Below are positions 9,001-10,630 of a stretch of DNA of 10,630 nucleotides, in pieces. The notes beneath the pieces were generated by a model. The model searched no databases and was not told the DNA's origin. It saw only the letters and a program-made list of their open reading frames with translations. Both the position numbers and the translations under genes were made by a program. Source of the stretch: Temnopleurus reevesii. Its lineage: Eukaryota; Echinodermata; Echinoidea; Temnopleuroida; Temnopleuridae. Where the stretch lies: NCBI GenBank assembly GCA_036244855.1, contig BQKZ01009433.1, positions 6,111-16,740 on the forward strand. Reading direction: 5' to 3'. Numbering within the stretch: the stretch's first letter is position 1; every line of letters begins with the position of its first letter.

Positions 9001-10539
9001 GGGTCTGTGGCTATTGTGGCTATAATGCATATAAGAGAAACCGTGGAGGCGCCGTGGTGTAGTGGTCGTGACTCTCGCCTTTCAACCAGAGGGTGGTAGG
9101 TTCGAATCCCACCCATGGCGTCAATTTCCTTCAGCCAGAAATGTATCCACACTGTGCTGCACTCAACCCAGGTGAGGTGAATGGGTACCTGGCAGGAATA
9201 TTTATTCCTTGTAATGCCAAGTGCGCTGGNATTTAAAACTGTCTCGGAATAAAAACTTCAATAGTTTTCTACATTATTAGAGTATGGGAAAAGAGAGCAG
9301 TTAACATACGAATTATTCGTTGTAAATAAAATTTTGGCACTTTTGGCTCTCCAAACTTAAACCACAAATTAAGACCAGGGTTAACTTAAACCTCGCTATC
9401 GGAATAAGGGCCACAATATTTCGCTATGAATTACCTTTGCCTTGACATTCCCCGATGAGGGTGCAAAATGTAGTTGGGTCCAACTCCTGATTCAGGAAGG
9501 AGATGAGAAACGGAGTGTAGTTCGTCACAAAAGCGTCGCACTCCTCCGTCAAGGTGCTCGGCAGAAGGGAACACACCTTCTCCAATGCCATCTCAATTTC
9601 TTCCTGGATTGGTTTGATAAAAAACATTTATTTGATTTTTTTTGGTGTATTTTTGAGTTGTTTTACTTTACCGAGAATAAAACCAAACCAAAATCTTTTC
9701 CCATATTTGTGTTGGTCCAAATGTACAGATAAAGAGGGTTCCAAACAATATTTTCTTATTCATTGCGGTTGTACCATGTGGTGTAGGATTATCTTTCGAG
9801 AAATGGTCCTATAAATGACTGAGTGAAAACCCGAGCAAAAAAAAAATGACACAAGAAAGGAGTTAAATCTACTCAGAACACGTCACGTTTATTATCTTTT
9901 TTGAGCGTTTGCTCGATCCTTTTCAGGACTATTTCTTGAAAGATAACCCTGCATCACATTGAAAAACGCAGATCTATTTAAATGTGTATTACCCCAGGCA
10001 AGTTCTAGATTTCTTTATAGCATCTTCTCAAATCAAAATATACATACTGCAAATCATCATTAACAGTGAACAATTTTCCCTGTATCGCATTACAATTTGC
10101 TATGCATTGTTGCAATACGTTTTGTATAGCAATTTTGTTCACATAGAACTGTACAGTTAAGTCTTGAAAATGATTCTCCAATGACTAAAACTGCTACTCA
10201 AATGTGAAAAGTAAAATTATTCCCCGTTTAAACAAAAAAGAATGACCAACAGGTCCTAAATTCAAAGAAAAGTTTACACACCTCTGTCGAGTTTTCCGTG
10301 ATTATCTTGTCAAGTTCCGACATGATGTATTCGCACAAGACACAATTGGTGGAGGGCGTTCCCTTAGACAAGACCACCACCTCACCTATAAAGAATAATT
10401 GTAAGGAAAATAAGGTTAATACACACCTCGGTAGAATTGTCTGTGATCATATGGTCTATCACATACATGATGTATTCACACAACACACAATCTTCGGTGA
10501 GAGCAACGGCGGTTTTCTGCGATAACACAACCCTTTTTC
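1..10539 (-). CDS. psap: Prosaposin-like gene, internal part (spliced, multi-exon)
   Basis: The minus-strand exons listed separately encode at least five recognisable saposin B-type domains plus one fragment. Each intact domain has the six-cysteine pattern C-x2-C, then C-x2-LP with a fourth Cys 5 to 9 residues later, then C-x4-6-C at the end. Prosaposin is a secretory and lysosomal precursor cut into small helical activators that help glycosidases reach sphingolipids. Each domain is split between a first-half exon ending in phase 0 just after an N-x-S/T sequon and a second-half exon starting in phase 0. Most second-half exons end in phase 1. Signal peptide, initiator exon, stop codon and the terminal SapA-type domains lie outside the window. 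Other saposin-repeat precursors, such as surfactant protein B-like proteins, are possible. The family call is firm and the orthology to PSAP is likely but not proven. Confidence 0.85.
70..710. other. Intron between exons 10 and 11, no coding signal seen
   Basis: AT-rich intron sequence. Small open frames on both strands here show no family resemblance and no codon pattern. I see no clear repeat until the SINE remnant begins near 711. Confidence 0.6.
711..890 (+). mobile_element. 5'-truncated tRNA-derived SINE (3' body and tail)
   Basis: GTGAGGTGAATGGCTACCT matches the body of the other SINE copies (GAGGTGAATGGGTACCTGG at 9172). It then continues to AAGCGCTATATAAATG and an ATT/ATC-rich tail. 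The tRNA-like head is missing. This copy shows the 3' half that the copy at 9043 lacks. Confidence 0.7.
952..1049 (-). CDS. psap: Exon 10: saposin domain VI first half
   Basis: This 98-base exon has acceptor ctttctttcag and donor GAG|gtaaaa: two bases plus 32 codons. It reads SEKKPLQASTECILCEF, with the first cysteine pair, then a helix ending EDNSTE with the sequon. It is the closest relative of exon 8 in the window. Its donor lies next to a run of nine T on the plus strand, and a SINE tail sits about 60 bases further into the intron. Confidence 0.92.
1108..1175 (-). mobile_element. SINE/LINE tail fragment
   Basis: The minus strand reads GTGCGCTATACAATTAG followed by an ATT/ATC run, which matches the shared tail of the retroelements in this window. 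Only the 3' end is present. Confidence 0.5.
1176..1769. other. Intron between exons 9 and 10, no further signal
   Basis: AT-rich intron. An open frame continues from exon 9 past its donor, but codon content is random after the gtaact. There is a short TTGG repeat near 1567-1582. Nothing else is recognised. Confidence 0.55.
1770..1935 (-). CDS. psap: Exon 9: saposin domain V second half
   Basis: This 166-base exon has acceptor cttctcgtag and donor CTCAG|gtaact, phase 0 in and phase 1 out, 55 codons. It starts EEIIQAVESVCSFLPS (third Cys and LP), then TIKTECDSLIETYGGD with the fourth Cys, then FEPSALCKAIGLC with the last two cysteines, and SS. The last G joins AC of exon 10 as Asp, so the linker to domain VI is short. 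Two inverted TTAA-type elements fill the intron before it. Confidence 0.92.
1983..2396 (+). mobile_element. TTAA-type (piggyBac-like) MITE, copy 1
   Basis: It begins CCCTTTCAGGACGATAG next to TCAA (probably a mutated TTAA) and ends GTCCTGAATGGG before TTAA at 2397. It is 414 bases long with no open frame for a transposase. CCC ends and TTAA target sites are hallmarks of the piggyBac superfamily. The same 414-base unit follows immediately in inverted orientation. Confidence 0.7.
2332..2467. repeat. Near-perfect palindrome at the junction of the two MITEs
   Basis: The stretch from GTTGCCAATTTAGGAAAGG to its inverse near 2448-2466 forms arms of about 64 bases around TTAATGC. In RNA this would give a long, nearly perfect hairpin inside the intron before exon 9. 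Confidence 0.8.
2401..2814 (-). mobile_element. TTAA-type (piggyBac-like) MITE, copy 2, inverted
   Basis: Read on the minus strand it starts CCCGTTCAGGACGATAG after a TTAA (2815-2818) and ends GTCCTGAATGCA at the shared TTAA 2397-2400. It is also 414 bases. Both outer ends and inner ends align with copy 1, including TTTTGATGCAG and GATCTGACCAT. The inner 65 or so bases are almost identical, while the middle has diverged more. Confidence 0.7.
2815..3509. other. Intron before exon 9, no gene seen
   Basis: AT-rich with many T runs. GCACTCAAAGGGTTAA at 2977-2992 looks like the end of another TTAA-type element, but I found no matching second end. Frames here are chance. Confidence 0.5.
3510..3565 (-). 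pseudogene. Shortened tandem copy of exon 8, frame-compatible but lacking CxxC
   Basis: Matching stretches include GTGAATTC, TTGTTTCT and GAACAGAA, and the flanking donor GgtaaatgGT resembles exon 8's donor and following intron bases. The copy reads SEFFVSEFGCALEQNFIV, against exon 8's CEFIVSQLDSALEQNSTE. About 12 bases and the CxxC part are lost, and the sequon NST has become NFI. An AG with a pyrimidine-rich run (cgattcag) directly precedes it. The resulting 56-base exon would still be phase 1 in and phase 0 out with no stop. It could therefore splice in place of exon 8, giving a domain without its first two cysteines. Decay is the likelier reading. Confidence 0.6.
3606..3703 (-). CDS. psap: Exon 8: saposin domain V first half
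   Basis: This 98-base exon has acceptor tctctttcag and donor GAG|gtaaat: two bases plus 32 codons. It reads YEKKPLQDSTECALCEF, with the first cysteine pair, then a helix ending EQNSTE with the sequon. Length, phase and sequence match exon 10 (23 of 32 residues identical by my count), so domains V and VI come from a fairly recent duplication. A shortened, decayed copy of this exon lies 40 bases downstream at 3565-3510. Confidence 0.92.
3780..4066 (-). mobile_element. tRNA-derived SINE, nearly full length
   Basis: Read on the minus strand it starts GTGGAGGCGGTGTAGTGG (A-box-like), then GGTTTCAAATCCC (B-box-like, one insertion), then the CATCAATTTCCTTCAGC body shared with the copy at 9043, and ends with AGCGCTACATAAAACC and a short AT tail. 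It lies in the intron between exons 7 and 8. Confidence 0.8.
4067..4416. other. Intron between exons 7 and 8, chance open frame
   Basis: A 113-codon plus-strand open frame runs from 4105 into the adjacent terminal-inverted-repeat element. It has no family resemblance and its end depends on the repeat. I see no gene. Confidence 0.55.
4417..4588 (+). mobile_element. 172-base terminal-inverted-repeat element, copy A
   Basis: It starts GGGAATAATTTT and ends AAAATTATTCCC, a perfect 12-base terminal inverted repeat. It is non-coding. The internal TAGCAATCCTGCTAAAA is shared exactly with copy B, and related sequence occurs in inverted copy C. No certain target duplication is visible. Confidence 0.7.
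4655..4672 (-). other. Small hairpin with UUCG loop in intron RNA
   Basis: The minus strand reads CCTGTCT TTCG AGACAGG, a 7-base-pair stem with a UUCG loop. It may well be chance. Confidence 0.25.
4887..5073 (-). CDS. psap: Exon 7: saposin domain IV second half
   Basis: This 187-base exon has acceptor gttcttctag and donor TTGA|gtaagt, phase 0 in and phase 1 out, 62 codons. It starts EEITQEVEKLICSNLPS (third Cys, LP), then PLNTQCISFMNIYGN with the fourth Cys and the Y-G run, then LEPSSFCAEIGLC with the last two cysteines, and the linker SSQKKPVL. The final A joins AA of exon 8 as Lys, giving a linker with two similar KKP steps, a plausible cleavage region between domains IV and V. Confidence 0.92.
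5316..5425 (-). CDS. psap: Exon 6: saposin domain IV first half
   Basis: This 110-base exon has acceptor tttggatacag and donor AAAG|gttcgt. Two bases complete a split His codon with exon 5, and 36 codons follow. It starts LKQVLSRLPLKDD as linker, then LCTLCEIGIGELETIL with the first cysteine pair, and ends ESNKSK, where N-K-S occupies the sequon position seen as NSTE elsewhere. The donor gttcgt is weaker than its neighbours. The fragment of a non-LTR retrotransposon begins within about 20 to 30 bases upstream of its acceptor, so part of the polypyrimidine region may come from the insertion. Confidence 0.85.
5446..5890 (+). mobile_element. 3' end of a non-LTR retrotransposon (RT tail and 3' UTR)
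   Basis: The plus strand encodes TRYGARAFRSFAPKFWNKIP followed by an F-K-x-L-L-K run up to a stop at 5644. This fits the conserved end of the reverse-transcriptase region in CR1/L2/Jockey-like elements (YGARxF, APxLWNxLP, FKxxLK). A 3' region follows, ending AAGCGCTGTATAAATA and ATC/ATT repeats, the same tail type as the SINEs. It is a 5'-truncated insertion in the intron before exon 6. Confidence 0.7.
5972..6200 (+). repeat. Polypurine (GA-rich) tract
   Basis: About 230 bases are almost entirely G and A, with a run of eight G near the start and many GGA/GAAA units. Open frames across it (Glu/Lys/Arg on plus, Ser/Pro/Leu/Phe on minus) are low-complexity artefacts. Such tracts can form triplex DNA. 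In the minus-strand transcript it is a very long polypyrimidine run inside an intron. Confidence 0.85.
6464..6590. mobile_element. GC-rich hairpin MITE with TTTAT direct repeats
   Basis: Arms at 6464-6509 and 6544-6589 begin CCCCGGTCACATAGG and end with its inverse, and differ at one of 46 bases by my count. The loop is 34 bases. TTTAT stands on both sides (6459-6463 and 6591-6595), a likely target duplication. It is far richer in GC than its surroundings and ends 46 bases downstream of the exon 5 donor. Confidence 0.75.
6636..6828 (-). CDS. psap: Exon 5: saposin domain III second half
   Basis: This 193-base exon has acceptor attaaacag and donor AAAAC|gtgagt, phase 0 in and phase 1 out, 64 codons. 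It starts SEVLDAVAELCSLLPS (third Cys and LP), then AELSQECHNMVEVYGS with the fourth Cys and the common V-x-V-Y-G run, and ends ICQTIGECSS with the last two cysteines, followed by the linker LMTSKPIK. With exon 4 it forms a complete six-Cys saposin. A GC-rich hairpin element ends 46 bases downstream of its donor, and its broken duplicate lies 39 bases upstream. Confidence 0.92.
6868..6992 (-). pseudogene. Decayed tandem copy of exon 5
   Basis: The acceptor tttaacag is kept, and the copy opens SELLESVAELCSLI, nearly identical to exon 5. It includes the third Cys, a changed LP (now IPW), AELSQECHNMVEVY with the fourth Cys, then RSKVK and a TAA stop. Against exon 5 there is a 19-base deletion flanked by a TCA direct repeat, which causes the frameshift. 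A possible donor gtatgt follows at 6867. Only 39 bases separate it from exon 5. If included, it would truncate the protein or trigger mRNA decay, so a poison-exon role cannot be excluded. Decay of a former duplicate is the simpler reading. Confidence 0.8.
6993..7579. other. Intron between exons 4 and 5, with a retroelement tail fragment
   Basis: AT-rich sequence. Near 7193-7240, GTGCACTACATAAATGG followed by ATC/ATT repeats looks like another copy of the shared SINE/LINE tail. Nothing else is recognised. Confidence 0.45.
7580..7751 (+). mobile_element. 172-base terminal-inverted-repeat element, copy B
   Basis: It starts GGGAATAATTT and ends AAAATCATTCCT, so the inverted repeat is slightly decayed. 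Length and interior match copy A, including TAGCAATCCTGCTAAAA and the CATAGC that follows. It lies in the intron between exons 4 and 5. Confidence 0.7.
8017..8187 (-). CDS. psap: Exon 4: linker and saposin domain III first half
   Basis: This 171-base exon has acceptor cttctattcag and donor GAG|gtaggt, 57 codons, phase 0 at both ends. About 37 residues of proline- and glutamine-rich linker (TQRQIALVPAIQP onward) precede the first cysteine pair NCDFCKLIVG, then FLPYVESNATE with the usual sequon at the exon end. Inter-saposin linkers are where lysosomal proteases cut the precursor, so the long linker is a likely processing site. It joins in phase to exon 5 (6828). It differs from the other first-half exons, which enter in phase 1, because the preceding domain ends with the separate phase-0 exon 3. 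Confidence 0.9.
8299..8424 (-). CDS. Possible alternative first exon with signal peptide
   Basis: An ATG at 8424 opens 42 codons starting MKVSYLCVVIFIVLSHC, then AKSAA, which looks like a signal peptide: Lys at position 2, a hydrophobic core and a small-residue cleavage site near SAA. The frame runs to ATGCAA|gtatgt, a good donor in phase 0, which matches the phase-0 start of the exon at 8187. A TATAAAAG lies about 55 to 64 bases upstream of the ATG. Together these suggest an internal promoter making a shorter precursor that starts at domain III. Against it, the residues after the predicted cleavage (KVFFFHYIAMQ) do not look like known linker, the ATG context is weak (C at -3), and each part could arise by chance in AT-rich intron sequence. 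Confidence 0.3.
8479..8488 (-). promoter_or_regulatory. TATA box candidate for an internal promoter
   Basis: The minus strand reads TATATAAAAG, a full TATA consensus. A start site about 30 bases on would fall near 8457, leaving a leader of about 33 bases before the ATG at 8424. The region is AT-rich, so a chance match is possible. Confidence 0.3.
8753..8812 (-). CDS. psap: Exon 3: C-terminal end of saposin domain II
   Basis: This 60-base exon has acceptor tgatcacag and donor TTG|gtaagt, and encodes 20 codons in phase 0. It starts DPTTACTEIGVC, closely matching the end of exon 2 (DPTTFCTLIGEC), so it supplies the last two cysteines of a saposin domain. PGLSSPVL follows as linker. It joins in phase to the exon at 8187-8017. 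An in-frame TGA lies three codons upstream of its first codon, so it cannot simply extend upstream. The rest of its domain (CxxC half and C-x2-LP segment) is not found in the 622 bases before exon 2. The missing part is either lost or absent from the assembly. Confidence 0.75.
8930..8975 (-). mobile_element. SINE/LINE tail fragment
   Basis: The minus strand reads TGCGCTATATAATTATC followed by an ATT run, the same tail type as the other copies. The upstream body is not clear. Confidence 0.5.
9043..9229 (+). mobile_element. tRNA-derived SINE, 3' part missing at an n
   Basis: The head GTGGAGGCGCCGTGGTGTAG includes an A-box-like TGGTGTAGTGGT. GGTTCGAATCC at 9099-9109 is a perfect B box for RNA polymerase III. 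The body (GTCAATTTCCTTCAGC, GAGGTGAATGGGTACCTGG) matches the copies at 711 and 3780. It breaks off at GCGCTGG, followed by an n at 9230, with none of the 3' half seen in the copy at 711-890. Confidence 0.8.
9435..9603 (-). CDS. psap: Exon 2: saposin domain I second half
   Basis: This 169-base exon has acceptor aatccag and donor AAAG|gtaatt. It is phase 0 in and phase 1 out, 56 codons. It starts EEIEMALEKVCSLLPS, carrying the third Cys and the LP motif, then EECDAFV with the fourth Cys, then a helix region with an extra N-Y-T sequon, and ends DPTTFCTLIGEC with the last two cysteines. This completes a six-Cys saposin after either exon 1a or 1b. Its phase-1 end does not match the next exon found (8812-8753, phase 0). 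At least one first-half exon and one partial second-half exon are therefore absent downstream. Confidence 0.92.
9604..10065. other. Intron between exons 1b and 2, no gene seen
   Basis: AT-rich intron. Open frames on the plus strand are antisense to exon 2 or chance. No repeat recognised until the inverted element at 10066. Confidence 0.55.
10066..10224 (-). mobile_element. Terminal-inverted-repeat element, copy C (inverted)
   Basis: On the minus strand it starts GGGAATAATTTTACTTTTC, like copies A and B, and ends AAAATTGTTCAC, a decayed version of the far inverted repeat. It is 159 bases. The interior shares CTGTACAGTT and ATGTGAACAA with copy A. The opposite orientation argues for transposition rather than segmental duplication. 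Confidence 0.65.
10282..10385 (-). CDS. psap: Exon 1b: saposin domain I first half (alternative copy b)
   Basis: This 104-base exon has acceptor ttctttatag and donor GAG|gtgtgt. It encodes two leading bases and 34 codons: EVVVLSK, a short linker, CVLCEYIMSELDKI and the terminal NSTE sequon. It has the same phases as exon 1a (1 in, 0 out) and can join the exon at 9603-9435 to complete a six-cysteine saposin. It is three codons shorter than exon 1a in the linker before the cysteines. The helix-2 residues differ from 1a (SELDKIITE against YVIDHMITD), which would change surface charge on the part of the saposin fold that contacts lipid or enzyme. The effect is inferred. The exon itself is clear. 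Confidence 0.85.
10386..10426 (-). promoter_or_regulatory. 41-base spacer between exons 1a and 1b, too short to splice
   Basis: On the minus strand it starts gtgtgt (donor of 1a) and ends tttatag (acceptor of 1b). At 41 bases there is little room for U1, a branch point and U2AF together, and metazoan introns this short are rare. Short inter-exon distance is a known cause of mutual exclusion between tandem exons. That it acts this way here is inference. Confidence 0.5.
10427..10539 (-). CDS. psap: Exon 1a: saposin domain I first half (alternative copy a)
   Basis: This 113-base exon has acceptor ttttacag and donor GAG|gtgtgt. Two bases complete a split codon and 37 codons follow. It encodes a linker beginning KRVVLSQK, the first cysteine pair in CVLCEYIM, and helix residues ending in the sequon of DNSTE. 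It enters in phase 1 and leaves in phase 0, which fits the second-half exon at 9603-9435. Only 41 bases separate it from the next exon, which encodes the same half-domain with different residues. From the first Cys to the end I count 15 of 21 identities between the two. Joining them directly gives a frameshift and an early TAA, so only one can be used per mRNA. Both copies are intact, with all cysteines and splice sites. Confidence 0.85.
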
Positions 10540-10617
10540 CTGTAAAAAGTGACCAAGGGGAATGCTTTAATAAACACACTCAAATCAATTTTGTACAGCT
10601 TTAACCCTATTCTAACT

Positions 10618-10630
10618 GGGGGGGGGGGGG
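10618..10630 (+). other. 13-base G run at the window end
   Basis: A homopolymer at the very edge in otherwise AT-rich sequence, likely the low-quality end of a contig. Confidence 0.5.

Noticed and set aside
9043..9115. A functional tRNA gene
   Set aside because: A and B boxes are present, but it is followed by the SINE body seen in other copies and I could not fold a complete cloverleaf; it is a SINE head.

Overview
The window is animal genomic DNA and reads as an internal piece of one spliced gene on the minus strand. Eleven well-supported coding exons and several weaker or decayed exon copies encode tandem saposin B-type domains, so this is a prosaposin (proactivator polypeptide)-like gene. 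Evidence for a eukaryote: every exon has GT donor and AG acceptor sites, the introns are AT-rich and several hundred bases to over 1.6 kb long, and the introns carry SINEs, a LINE tail and several MITE-type elements. The tRNA-headed SINE with a tail like GCGCTATATAAATG followed by ATT/ATC repeats resembles elements I associate with sea urchins and other echinoderms. That assignment comes from memory and is not proven here. Neither the 5' end with the main signal peptide nor the 3' end of the gene is in the window, and a 13-G run closes the right edge like a contig end.

Layout, 5' to 3' on the minus strand (high to low coordinates): two alternative first-half exons for domain I (10539-10427 and 10385-10282); second half of domain I (9603-9435); a 60-base exon with the last two cysteines of a domain II (8812-8753) whose other parts are absent; a possible alternative first exon with a signal peptide and TATA box (8424-8299, TATA 8488-8479); linker plus first half of domain III (8187-8017); a broken duplicate (6992-6868) and the intact second half (6828-6636); domain IV (5425-5316 and 5073-4887); domain V (3703-3606, a decayed duplicate 3565-3510, then 1935-1770); domain VI (1049-952 and 69-1, cut by the window edge). 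First-half exons end in phase 0 just after an N-x-S/T sequon. Second-half exons start in phase 0 and most end in phase 1, so the joins I-(gap)-III-IV-V-VI are otherwise consistent. In animals this type of precursor is cut in the lysosome into small helical proteins that present sphingolipids to hydrolases.

The most interesting structure is a recurring exon duplication. Three exons each have a tandem copy separated by only 39, 40 or 41 bases. One pair is intact on both sides and looks like a mutually exclusive exon pair. One copy is shortened but still phase-compatible and stop-free. One copy is broken by a 19-base deletion. The gap between 9435 and 8812 breaks the reading phase, and a single n sits there exactly where a SINE stops short, so sequence may be missing.

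The introns hold two 414-base TTAA-flanked, piggyBac-like elements placed head to head around one shared TTAA (1983-2814), a 172-base terminal-inverted-repeat family in three copies, a GC-rich hairpin element with a TTTAT direct repeat (6464-6590), the reverse-transcriptase tail of a non-LTR retrotransposon (5446-5890), and a 230-base polypurine tract (5972-6200).
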